Positions 8,442 through 16,257 of a DNA stretch of 35,063 nucleotides are shown here, piece by piece (the stretch's first letter is position 1; each line of letters opens with the position of its first letter). The stretch spans positions 1-35,063 of the forward strand of contig JAPMTR010000089.1 of NCBI GenBank assembly GCA_026552975.1, given 5' to 3'. A program made the position numbers and the translations under genes. Below the pieces are notes generated by a model that ran no database searches, had not been told where the DNA came from, and saw only the letters and a program-made list of their open reading frames with translations. This stretch comes from Candidatus Methanoperedens sp. (lineage in GTDB: Archaea > Halobacteriota > Methanosarcinia > Methanosarcinales > Methanoperedenaceae).

Positions 8442-9422
8442 TCAAATATCTATGTGCGGATTCAGGTCACAACCCATGCACGGCAAACACATCGTCTTTG
8501 CAAGCCCTGCATTAAGCCCATATTTATCAAGTATCCGCCGAGCCATTTTAGTGAGTTTGAGCAGCCGGTCTGCTGTTGGTCTCTCAGCTTCAATTTCACC
8601 AAAGCGAAGAGGATGCACACCCACGGCGCGAAGATTCGGGATTATGCCCATTTTCGCAAGTTCCTCGTAATACTTTTCAATAGTCTCATCTGTTTCCCCG
8701 AGTCCCACTATGAAGTTCGTAAAAACATGGTTCTTCCCGAATACTTTGACTGCATCCTTCAAACACTCAAGTGTAAAATCAAGAGGAGGTTTCTTGCAGT
8801 ATTTATCATAAAGATCCCTGTCCATCGTTTCCACATTATATTTTACTTCACTCGCCCCCGCTTCTTTCAGTATATTTGAAGAGTCTTTCGTGGGATATAC
8901 GGAAACACCTATCGGCACATTATATTTCTTAAGTTTCCTGACAAGATCTGCAGCCCTCTCAACTTCTTTTTCTGGTGAAACTTCAACCCCTGAAGTTATT
9001 GAGATCCCCTTCATCTTCCCAAGATCAAATGCCTCTTTTACAAGCGCCAGCAATTCCTCTGATGATTTGACTTTTCCATTCAATTTAGGGACCGGACAGA
9101 ATTTGCAGTCATAAATGCAGCGCTCACTCATTGTTATATATGCCTGTTCAGGGCAATGGATGAGTTCCTCTTCGATCGTTCCCCTCACGAACTCTTTACC
9201 CCCTTTTAAGATAACTATCTCGTCTTTATCCATTATCGCACGAAGCGGTGAACCATTATCAACTACCAGTCGCACACGGCGTCCCCCGGAACTAAAGAAA
9301 AAAGCCTTCCCTCCTGCCCCGGGGCCTGCAGTTGGAACAGTAAGCCTTCTCAGAAGTGTTGTATCAATATCTATCGCACCAATGGAGATGAGTTCTGCCT
9401 TGATCTGAGCATTCATTTTCAT
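8442..9422 (-). CDS. Radical SAM enzyme, BioB/PylB-like, with C-terminal Cys triad
   Basis: A 326-residue radical SAM enzyme. The SAM-binding [4Fe-4S] motif is CIYDCKFC (Cys102, Cys106, Cys109), followed by a TIM-barrel-type sequence with ITSGVEVSP (a GGE-like segment), EVKYNVETMDRDLYDKYC and FIVGLGETDETIEKY. The N-terminal 100 residues are an extra domain with a Gly-rich loop (PTAGPGAGGKAFFF). The C terminus ends in CLPCMGC (Cys312, Cys315, Cys318), which could hold a second iron-sulfur cluster. The overall pattern resembles biotin synthase and PylB relatives of methanogens, but the substrate is unknown. The ATG at 9422 has no clear ribosome site. No neighbouring gene points to a pathway. 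Confidence 0.9.
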   Translation of the reverse strand: MKMNAQIKAELISIGAIDIDTTLLRRLTVPTAGPGAGGKAFFFSSGGRRVRLVVDNGSPLRAIMDKDEIVILKGGKEFVRGTIEEELIHCPEQAYITMSERCIYDCKFCPVPKLNGKVKSSEELLALVKEAFDLGKMKGISITSGVEVSPEKEVERAADLVRKLKKYNVPIGVSVYPTKDSSNILKEAGASEVKYNVETMDRDLYDKYCKKPPLDFTLECLKDAVKVFGKNHVFTNFIVGLGETDETIEKYYEELAKMGIIPNLRAVGVHPLRFGEIEAERPTADRLLKLTKMARRILDKYGLNAGLAKTMCLPCMGCDLNPHIDI

Positions 9423-9518
9423 AATTTGTATTAGAATCTATTTTTAAAAGATAAATTCTTTCATCAAATATTCAAAATTGTGTCTCTTTTTTCCCATATG
9501 ATCATTTCTTTAGATGTC

Positions 9519-10172
9519 CTATATTCTTTCAAATGCCCATTTCAAGAGTTCATCCATAATCTCCGGGTTGAACATATTTGTTCCATGCATATCGCCTTTT
9601 AATATCTTCAATTTAGTTTCACCCGGAAAGATCCCTGCTAATTTCCTGCTGCTGTCAGCAGATTTTGTATCCCCTTCACTTGCTAAAATAAACACATGCC
9701 CCTTGAACTTTGGAGCAAATTCATCTGCCATTATGCCCCTGTAATTCAGACCCGGCGACAAAAGCATTATAAGACGCACATCTTTATCGATCGTAGCATG
9801 CCAGAGTGCAAGATTTGCCCCGATACTTGCACCTGCAATGGCGATCCTTGACATATCAAGATCAGTTTGACCTGCGAGGAATTCTTTGGCAGAAGCAATA
9901 TCATTCATGGAATTCCTGTGCTCCTCATCCATGAATTCTTTGTAATCCAATCGAATACCATTTTGATCTGTGCTTTCACCATGCCCCCTCAGATCAATAG
10001 CAAGAGCAGCACACCCATTTTTTTGAATGATCTCTGCAAATTCGTTCCAGCTTTCTTTGGTCGAAGGCATCATATGTAACAGAATAAAAACTGGGGCATG
10101 TTTCTTCAGGGGTTTGAAATAGTTGCCTTTGATCGTTACTCCATCCCTGGTCTTAAACGAGATCTTTTCCAT
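9519..10172 (-). CDS. Alpha/beta hydrolase (dienelactone-hydrolase/esterase-like)
   Basis: A 217-residue cytoplasmic alpha/beta hydrolase. The nucleophile elbow is GASIG with Ser116, the acid is probably Asp168 (SEGDTK) and the catalytic His196 lies in GDMHGTN. An oxyanion segment, LLHMMPSTKESW, follows strand 3, and DLRGHGES is the usual Gly-rich turn. The length and lack of a large lid fit small esterases or acyl-peptide-like hydrolases; the substrate is unknown. It begins two bases after the stop of the KaiC-like gene, so the two are co-transcribed. Confidence 0.88.
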   Translation of the reverse strand: MEKISFKTRDGVTIKGNYFKPLKKHAPVFILLHMMPSTKESWNEFAEIIQKNGCAALAIDLRGHGESTDQNGIRLDYKEFMDEEHRNSMNDIASAKEFLAGQTDLDMSRIAIAGASIGANLALWHATIDKDVRLIMLLSPGLNYRGIMADEFAPKFKGHVFILASEGDTKSADSSRKLAGIFPGETKLKILKGDMHGTNMFNPEIMDELLKWAFERI

Positions 10173-10174
10173 AA

Positions 10175-11653
10175 TTACAGTTTTTCCTTTTTTTCCAAAA
10201 ATTCACCAGATATCTTTCGGGCGATACCGCTCAAAACGCTTTCATACCCTTTCATCGAACTTTTCACCACAATTCCTTTTTCTGTGATCTCAAATTCCCG
10301 GATCTCAGTGTCGTGTTTAATACCCCGTGATTTCATAATACTTATGAAACCTTTCATATTCCCTTCGATCTCTACATGTTTAAGAAGGATTATATTATCC
10401 ACAACATTGGATAATGTTTCATGGGTCAACTTGACCCCGCCGAAGAGTTCTGAAATTTCACTGGTGATCAATGTGGTCACTCCCATCGAGGAAAACAGAT
10501 CAAGAAGCACAGCCATATAATTCTTGCGCTCTATGCTATTTGGAAGAGATGTCTCCAGGTTTTCAATTCCATCAAATAAAAGTCGTTTCACTGAATTATC
10601 CTTTATTTTTTTTCGGATCAACCAGGCTTCTTCATCAGGATGATATGAAACAGGCGATACATAATGAACTTCAAGCATCTTCTTTTGCAAAAAAGGTTCA
10701 AGATCCATTCCAAAAGCTCTGGCATTTCGCACCAGTTTTGAAGGTCGTTCTTCAAGTGAAATTATTAAGGATTTCTCGCCATTATGCAATCCTTCACAAA
10801 TAAAATGAAGAGCGAATGTTGTCTTGCCTGTCCCGGTTGTTCCCGATATCAACATAATATCCTCTTCGTGGATACCTCCTTTTAACATAGCATCAAGACC
10901 GGATATACCTGTACTTACCTTTATTTTTGAAGCCGGCTTTTCCCCCCACACCTGAGGTAAACTCTTTGGAAAAACAATTATACCTGTATCCCTGATATCA
11001 AAAGAATGGTTTCCCGGCATGTATTTTTGTCCCCTCATTTTAAGGATACGTAAATTCCGTTCATATCTCATTCCAACGATTTCATCAGAAAGATAGATCA
11101 TTCCGTCGGCAAGATATCCAAGAGGATTTTGTTGAATGTCCTCCAGAGTAAATTCCCCGGTGATCAAGATAAGGGTATTCCAGCTTTTCATCGAGGTAAA
11201 TAGATCAAAATAGAAACGACGCCTTTCATCATCTGTCAGAGGTCTTTTCTCATACGATCTGAGAATATCCCCAAGCACCGTCAATGGATCTATCACTATC
11301 CTGTCGGGTTTTAGAATTGATATTTTTTTATGAATGAATTCAATAACAGCCTGATCCCCCTGTTTTAAGAGGGAATCTCCTATACTTATAATATTCATTT
11401 TTTTGGTTTCATATAATGTCCGGTCAAAGAAAGAAAACCGGGACATATAGTTATTGATCATGGCAGGAGACTCTGATAAAGTTGAAATGAAAAGACATGT
11501 CTCCCCGGCTTTTGCTGCATTAAAGAGAGATTGAGCAACAAATGTAGTCTTTCCACTGCCGGCAATACCAGCCACTAGTATCACAGAAGGCTTATAAAAT
11601 CCCCCTTCAAGGATATCATCAAGATTTAATATATGGGAAGATACTGTTATCAT
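10175..11653 (-). CDS. Double-domain KaiC-like RecA ATPase
   Basis: A 492-residue protein with two KaiC/RecA ATPase domains. The first has the P-loop GIAGSGKT (29-36) and Walker-B-like DRIVIDPLTVLGD; the second begins near residue 245 with STGISGLDAMLKGGI, a P-loop GTTGTGKTTFALHF and EERPSKLVRNARAFGMDL. Such double proteins are common in archaea, where they are mostly uncharacterised and linked to signalling or motility in some cases. The cyanobacterial Ser-Thr phosphosite pair of KaiC was not seen at the end of the second domain. The ATG at 11653 has a strong ribosome site (GGAGGGTAAT). No KaiA or KaiB gene is nearby, so a circadian function is not implied. Confidence 0.92.
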   Translation of the reverse strand: MITVSSHILNLDDILEGGFYKPSVILVAGIAGSGKTTFVAQSLFNAAKAGETCLFISTLSESPAMINNYMSRFSFFDRTLYETKKMNIISIGDSLLKQGDQAVIEFIHKKISILKPDRIVIDPLTVLGDILRSYEKRPLTDDERRRFYFDLFTSMKSWNTLILITGEFTLEDIQQNPLGYLADGMIYLSDEIVGMRYERNLRILKMRGQKYMPGNHSFDIRDTGIIVFPKSLPQVWGEKPASKIKVSTGISGLDAMLKGGIHEEDIMLISGTTGTGKTTFALHFICEGLHNGEKSLIISLEERPSKLVRNARAFGMDLEPFLQKKMLEVHYVSPVSYHPDEEAWLIRKKIKDNSVKRLLFDGIENLETSLPNSIERKNYMAVLLDLFSSMGVTTLITSEISELFGGVKLTHETLSNVVDNIILLKHVEIEGNMKGFISIMKSRGIKHDTEIREFEITEKGIVVKSSMKGYESVLSGIARKISGEFLEKKEKL

Positions 11654-11724
11654 ATTACCCTCCAGTAATATTAGATTACATTAATTTCTATATAACATTT
11701 GGGGCAATATTATGATGAACTGAT

Positions 11725-12489
11725 TTATACTTGTTTTTTTAAATAATTTAAACTCGCTGTGCCTTCTTCTATAGTTCGAGCTTCAATGACGAACCTGCCT
11801 TTATATCCCTTAAATTTTGGAATGACCTCTTTCCAGTTAATAGTCCCCTTCCCGAGCTGCAAGTGTTCATCACTTTTTCCTTTATTGTCATGAAGATGAA
11901 CATGGATCACATGTTCGATCTCTTTTATGAAATCAAGAACAAGTCCATTTGTATTTGCATGCCCTATATCAAAAGTCATACCTGCATTATTTTTACCAAG
12001 GGAATCTATCATACCAAGGAGCTCTTCTGGCCGTTTACCGAAAATTTGTTGCATATCAGGCATGTTCTCAACTCCGATCTTAATGCCCAGATCATCAGCA
12101 AAATCACATATCTCTTTTAATCCCTCGACACTTTGCTGCCATGCCTTGTCGGGAAGCTGCATACCAAGGGGAGAGAGATGACCGGGATGAACAACGGCAA
12201 GTTCAATGAAATCGGATGATCTTTCGATGCATTTCTTCATCTGCCTGATGCTTTCCCTCCATATAGGGAGGTTCAGGCTTCCCAGGTTAAGGTCTGAGAA
12301 TGGAAGATGAAGCGTCAGGGCAAGATCGGTCGTCTTTATGATGTTTTTAATTTCGAAGAGCGTTGCGTCGTTTAATTGCTGCTTTCCTTCGCTTACCACT
12401 TCCCAGCCTGTAAAACCAAGGTCTTCAAGATCATAAACCCATTCGAACGGGTTATTTACAAGAGCAAGGGATGAGAAACTTACGTCCAT
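11725..12489 (-). CDS. Sugar-phosphate isomerase/epimerase-like TIM barrel (AP2 endonuclease superfamily)
   Basis: A protein of about 254 residues with the xylose-isomerase-like TIM-barrel pattern: GWEVVSEG near the first strand, LTLHLPFSD, LAVVHPGHLSP, IGVENMPD, MTFDIGHANTNG, HVHLHDNKGKSDEHL and GKGTINWKEV. The His, Glu and Asp in these segments would bind divalent metal. The family includes AP endonuclease IV and many sugar epimerases; the specific substrate is unknown. The ATG at 12489 is preferred because it starts with MDVSFSSLAL, as family members do; a TTG at 12510 would add seven residues. It is divergent from the lipoprotein gene upstream. Confidence 0.85.
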   Translation of the reverse strand: MDVSFSSLALVNNPFEWVYDLEDLGFTGWEVVSEGKQQLNDATLFEIKNIIKTTDLALTLHLPFSDLNLGSLNLPIWRESIRQMKKCIERSSDFIELAVVHPGHLSPLGMQLPDKAWQQSVEGLKEICDFADDLGIKIGVENMPDMQQIFGKRPEELLGMIDSLGKNNAGMTFDIGHANTNGLVLDFIKEIEHVIHVHLHDNKGKSDEHLQLGKGTINWKEVIPKFKGYKGRFVIEARTIEEGTASLNYLKKQV

Positions 12490-12582
12490 AAAAGGCTTTT
12501 TCGCTTTCAAGATATAAAGATTGTTTGGAAAATATGTAAAAGGATTTTATATGAATTTTTCTTGACACCTTTTGACCGTTAC

Positions 12583-12623
12583 ATTTTTTAATATAAATGA
12601 ATATAAGTGGCCAAAGAGAAAGT
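12583..12623 (+). promoter_or_regulatory. Archaeal TATA-type promoter before the lipoprotein gene
   Basis: The sequence TTTTTTAATATAAATG at 12583-12598 looks like an archaeal TATA element. Transcription would begin about 25 bases further, close to 12620, leaving almost no leader. That places the start of translation at the ATG at 12624 rather than the ATG at 12597, which lies inside the promoter. Confidence 0.45.
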
Positions 12624-13130
12624 ATGTATAAAAAAATTATAATATTATCTATATTTATCATTACATCTATTCTTATTTCAGGATGTATTGATACGAACAA
12701 TGGATCAAGAGGGAATGAGACGATCAAATCTGATATGATCCCGACAATAAACCTGCCTGCAGGGTTCACATACCTGGATGCACATGAAACACAAGTGGAT
12801 ATAGGCAACACCTCACAAAAAGCAATTGAAGGGATCTATAGAAGCAAAACTGAAGATGATGAAATTTATATCCAGATATTTGATATTGAAAATCCACAGA
12901 CTCTAATTGACGAGTATAAATCACAGTACAAGGATGCTAATTATGATCCATTCACCGAGATCACAATTAACGGTCATAAAGCTACACAGGTGAAATATTA
13001 CATAACAAGAAATGGAAAGCAATTATCAAAATATAATATTATCTGGACAACGACGAATTCAATGATAAAAGTTGGCGGATCAGAGGACTCACAGAAAGTA
13101 ATTGAGCTTGCCGCAGCGACCAATAGCTAA
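12624..13130 (+). CDS. Predicted lipoprotein
   Basis: A 168-residue lipoprotein. The signal is YKKIIILSIFIITSILISGC with Cys21 of the mature-start numbering as the lipidated residue in an ISGC lipobox, followed by an Asn/Gly/Arg-rich linker. The rest is a compact alpha/beta domain with GFTYLDAHETQVDIGN, a central charged section and INGHKATQVKYYI, which recalls small archaeal lipoproteins of unknown role (DUF-type stress proteins). The start is the ATG at 12624; the longer frame from 12597 would put nine charged residues before the signal and begins in the TATA box. It converges on queE with a four-base overlap at the 3' ends. Confidence 0.8.
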   Translation: MYKKIIILSIFIITSILISGCIDTNNGSRGNETIKSDMIPTINLPAGFTYLDAHETQVDIGNTSQKAIEGIYRSKTEDDEIYIQIFDIENPQTLIDEYKSQYKDANYDPFTEITINGHKATQVKYYITRNGKQLSKYNIIWTTTNSMIKVGGSEDSQKVIELAAATNS

Positions 13131-13855
13131 AGCAGGTTCATCATCTTGTGCGTTTGCGGGATCGCACGCACGTCTTTTAATTTTTCTCCCGCAAAATCCA
13201 TCAATTCAAATAATAAAGATGATGGGACTTTTTTATCAGATGTTACTGGCTGGAGGATAAATGGAATGTCTTTATCAATTGATCTGACGCCTTCTACAGC
13301 AAGGGATAATGATTCTTTTGTTGTCTGTGGGAGTATTATCACTTTCACAAAGGTATCAGCAGTCTTGTTCAGGATACTGATGGTTTCAAGCTCTTTTTCC
13401 AGCAGCTCTGGATAATTCTGGGTACATCTGTGTTCTGGCAATTTAATATCACAGGAGGCTATTGAAATAATATTTTTAATTTCCCTGGCCTTTTCAGGAA
13501 ATCCCGCATTTGTCTCAAGATATAGTGGATATTCCAGATCAAGAGATTTTATAAAATCGGAATTTAGCAACGGTTCCCCGCCCGTGAGGCTTATATGTTT
13601 TGTTGAGGGGGTCCATAATTTGACAATGTTTGCCACAACATCATCCCGGTTCAATGGAGTTTTAGTGGAGAAAAAGTTCCCGCTTCCGGGTTCAGTCTCG
13701 ATCCTGCATGAACCTGAAACATTGCGTGTTTGTGGTGTATCGCAATAATCACACTGAAGCTGGCATTCTTCAAATCGGACAAATACCTGCCGTGTGCCTG
13801 CATAAGGACCTTCGCCCTGTATGGAATTAAATATCTCGTTTATATATGCAGGCAT
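13127..13855 (-). CDS. queE: 7-carboxy-7-deazaguanine synthase (radical SAM)
   Basis: A 242-residue QueE, which converts 6-carboxytetrahydropterin to 7-carboxy-7-deazaguanine on the way to preQ0 and, in archaea, to archaeosine in the D-loop of tRNA. The N terminus has the family substrate-binding motif FNSIQGEGPYAGTRQVFVR, and the radical SAM cluster motif is CQLQCDYC (Cys31, Cys35, Cys38) followed by DT. The SAM-contact LTGGEPLL lies near residue 92. An extra segment of about 25 residues (RIETEPGSGNFFSTKT) between the cluster loop and the next strand is typical of longer archaeal forms. The ATG at 13855 starts MPAYINEIFN. Other queuosine/archaeosine genes are not in this window. Confidence 0.95.
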   Translation of the reverse strand: MPAYINEIFNSIQGEGPYAGTRQVFVRFEECQLQCDYCDTPQTRNVSGSCRIETEPGSGNFFSTKTPLNRDDVVANIVKLWTPSTKHISLTGGEPLLNSDFIKSLDLEYPLYLETNAGFPEKAREIKNIISIASCDIKLPEHRCTQNYPELLEKELETISILNKTADTFVKVIILPQTTKESLSLAVEGVRSIDKDIPFILQPVTSDKKVPSSLLFELMDFAGEKLKDVRAIPQTHKMMNLL

Positions 13856-13877
13856 CCAGACCAGCAGTTAAGAAAAA

Positions 13878-14969
13878 TTACCTGACAAAATCAATTCCGT
13901 ATTTTGCCGTTGCTATATTTCCGGAGGTATTCTTGCCAAGGATCTGGGGTGATTTTACACCTGTGACCACAACCATTGTTCGCACCATATTTTCAAGATC
14001 CGGATCAACCATAGCGCCCCATATCAAGCGCGCCTTCGGGTCTATGCGTGTGTATAATTCATTTACAACGCTTTCAGCTTCTGCTATAGTCATATCTGGA
14101 CCGCCAACCACATTTACAAGAGCGCCTGTTGCTCCTGAGACATCAACATCAAGAAGAGGACTGCGAAGTGCTTTCTGGACAGACTCAATAGCTTTGTTCT
14201 CTCCTTCAGCTTCTCCAAGACCGATCATGGCAACGCCACTCTTTTGCATGATAACCCGCACATCAGCAAAATCAAGGTTCACAAGTCCGGGCTTTGTTAT
14301 TAATTCGGTTATTCCCTTGACAGATCTCATCAAAACCTCATCACATACCTTAAAAGCTGTCTGCAAAGGAAGGTGAGGAACTACTTCAAGTAATTTATCA
14401 TTGGGTACTACGATAACTGTATCAACTGCATCGCGCAGGCGTTCAAGTCCTGCTTCTGCATTATCCATTCGGATATGGCCTTCGACCGAGAAGGGAAGGG
14501 TCACGACCGCTATTGTCAATGCTCCTGCATCGCGGGCGACCTCTGCCACAACCGGTGCAGAACCTGTCCCTGTCCCTCCGCCCAATCCGCATGTTATGAA
14601 AACAAGATCGGCATTTCCTACTGCTTTTTCAATTGCAGATTTTGATTCCTGGGCCGCGTCCTGTCCGATCTGGGGAAGGCTTCCTGCGCCAAGACCTTTG
14701 GTCCTGCTTCTTCCGATAAGGATCTTCTTACTTACTTTAATATTATAGAGATGTTGGGCATCTGTATTTATTGCATAAAGCTCAGCCCCTATTATTCCCT
14801 CTTCATGGATCCTCTGAATAGTGTTCGAACCTGATCCACCGCATCCTATGACCACAATATTTGTCTTTAATTCCCTTAATATTTCCTCAAGTTCTTTGTC
14901 CGTATCTCCAATAACTGGCATTGGAGATTCACCCGCTCTTGAAATTGCCTCTTTGATTATTGATTCCAT
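13878..14969 (-). CDS. ftsZ: Cell division protein FtsZ
   Basis: A 363-residue tubulin-family GTPase that forms the archaeal division ring. The nucleotide motifs are GCGGSGSNT (42-50), the tubulin signature GGGTGTGS (130-137) and PFSVEGHIR. The T7 loop NLDFADV (231-237) has the catalytic Asp233 and Asp236, so the enzyme should be active. The N-terminal extension of about 35 residues before the first strand and the short C-terminal tail fit archaeal FtsZ1-type proteins. A TGGAGAAA ribosome site precedes the ATG. Downstream on the same strand lies queE; upstream lie dtdA and a PRC-barrel gene. Confidence 0.97.
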   Translation of the reverse strand: MESIIKEAISRAGESPMPVIGDTDKELEEILRELKTNIVVIGCGGSGSNTIQRIHEEGIIGAELYAINTDAQHLYNIKVSKKILIGRSRTKGLGAGSLPQIGQDAAQESKSAIEKAVGNADLVFITCGLGGGTGTGSAPVVAEVARDAGALTIAVVTLPFSVEGHIRMDNAEAGLERLRDAVDTVIVVPNDKLLEVVPHLPLQTAFKVCDEVLMRSVKGITELITKPGLVNLDFADVRVIMQKSGVAMIGLGEAEGENKAIESVQKALRSPLLDVDVSGATGALVNVVGGPDMTIAEAESVVNELYTRIDPKARLIWGAMVDPDLENMVRTMVVVTGVKSPQILGKNTSGNIATAKYGIDFVR

Positions 14970-15052
14970 GCTTTTTCTCCATCGTTCATTTTATAAATGA
15001 CTCCATTAATTGTTTCATATAGCATCTCTGGATTTATAGTTTTTCCGTTTAT

Positions 15053-15895
15053 TTATGTTATATTCTTTTCTTTAAGATCGCTTTCTTTCTTTATTTCATA
15101 TCCTGTGCTCTCTATCAATCCAATAAGATTATCCCTCTGTGATCCTTTCATCGATTTCCTGTCCAGGTAGACAAAATCTGCACCTGATCTTTCAAATGCC
15201 TGGTGTATCATGGATATATCAATATCATCCAGTGCATGCGTGGGAAAAATATGACCAAACGTAACATCAGTGGAGAGGATCAAAGAAGTTTGCCTCGGGG
15301 CATAATGAGTGCCCCCGAAACCCACTGCAACAGGTGATCCGTCGTCCTTTAAGTGAAGAATAGCATTTGCCACGATATGTCCGGCGGCTTCATCAAGCCA
15401 TTGCGCTTCATTGCTTCCGATCTCGATAAAGACCGATGGAACATCTATGTCCGATGGACCATGATGTGTGCATTCAAGTGTTATTTCATATTCATTGTTA
15501 CCTAAAAGTGTTTTCAAAGAACGAAGGAGCGACCTTACAGCATTCGGGGCTGCCCTTGAAAGCTTTTTTGGAGTACCCCCGAATCTGGCCTCATTAACAT
15601 TTCCGGTGGAATGGACCGTTAGTATTGCGCGCATATCCTTACTCCTGTGTTTGGAAGCAAATATGATAAGAGATGCAGGATATCCAAGATCAGATATCTT
15701 CTTATCCAATCCATCCTGATTTATAAGTGGCCCAGTTATTTCTAGAATTCGGAAATTATTATACTCAAAGACTGCCAGTTCTTGCTCTGTGACTTGTGCA
15801 GTCCATTTTCTAAGGGACAGAAGAGAATTCTTTATATTCTGACTTGCTATGTCCTGGACTGAACAAACAATAGTAAGCTTTGTTTCACCTTTCAA
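15053..15895 (-). CDS. dtdA: D-aminoacyl-tRNA deacylase (DTD2/GEK1 family)
   Basis: A 280-residue DtdA, the archaeal and plant enzyme that removes D-amino acids (and aldehyde adducts) from tRNA. The family is recognised by ASKHRSKD, VHSTGNVNEARFGG, the core ECTHHGPSDIDVPSVFIEIG, and GFGGTHYAPRQT with GHIFPTHAL near the C terminus; the His residues of these segments bind zinc and substrate. The start is a TTG at 15895 with AGGGTAA about eight bases before it; no ATG fits the expected N terminus (LTIVCSVQDIASQNI). It is in the same orientation as ftsZ, with an 83-base gap. Confidence 0.95.
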   Translation of the reverse strand: MKGETKLTIVCSVQDIASQNIKNSLLSLRKWTAQVTEQELAVFEYNNFRILEITGPLINQDGLDKKISDLGYPASLIIFASKHRSKDMRAILTVHSTGNVNEARFGGTPKKLSRAAPNAVRSLLRSLKTLLGNNEYEITLECTHHGPSDIDVPSVFIEIGSNEAQWLDEAAGHIVANAILHLKDDGSPVAVGFGGTHYAPRQTSLILSTDVTFGHIFPTHALDDIDISMIHQAFERSGADFVYLDRKSMKGSQRDNLIGLIESTGYEIKKESDLKEKNIT

Positions 15896-15933
15896 AACAT
15901 TACCCTGTGAAAAATAGATGAAAGGATAAAAAA

Positions 15934-16197
15934 TTAATCAAAGTCACTGCCAGTGACCATTTTCTTATCCACTATGGCATAATCCTTGGCTGCCCTGACA
16001 GCTTCAAATGGTATTAAGACATAACTATTTTGTTTTTTATATTTTGATGTGTCAACATTGTTCGATGGTTTAACGACCAGATATAACAGGGCTCCGCCCT
16101 GCATATCCATAACAACATCCGCCGCAAATCCCAGCTCTGATCCGTCAGTGAGCATCACTCTTTTATTAGCTAAATTTTTTGCTAGTATTTTTGCCAT
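15934..16197 (-). CDS. PRC-barrel domain protein
   Basis: An 87-residue protein made of a single PRC-barrel: LANKRVMLTDGSELGFAADV forms the first strands, ALLYLVVKPSN the middle, and SYVLIPFEAVRAAKDYAIV the last. Short archaeal PRC-barrel proteins were known mainly from ribosome processing (RimM relatives) until CdpB1 and CdpB2 of Haloferax, PRC-barrel proteins that act with SepF and FtsZ in cell division. The position two genes from ftsZ makes a CdpB-like role possible here; that is inference. The ATG at 16197 is preceded by GGGATTACT. The gene lies 38 bases from dtdA and is probably co-transcribed with it. Confidence 0.88.
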   Translation of the reverse strand: MAKILAKNLANKRVMLTDGSELGFAADVVMDMQGGALLYLVVKPSNNVDTSKYKKQNSYVLIPFEAVRAAKDYAIVDKKMVTGSDFD

Positions 16198-16257
16198 AGT
16201 AATCCCTTTATTTGCCCTATTTTTCTCCTTATGATGGGCTCATCTAATATGCTTTTT

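Noticed and set aside
10175-11653. Circadian clock KaiC
   Set aside because: No KaiA or KaiB nearby, and the paired Ser-Thr phosphosite was not seen; archaeal double KaiC proteins have other or unknown roles.
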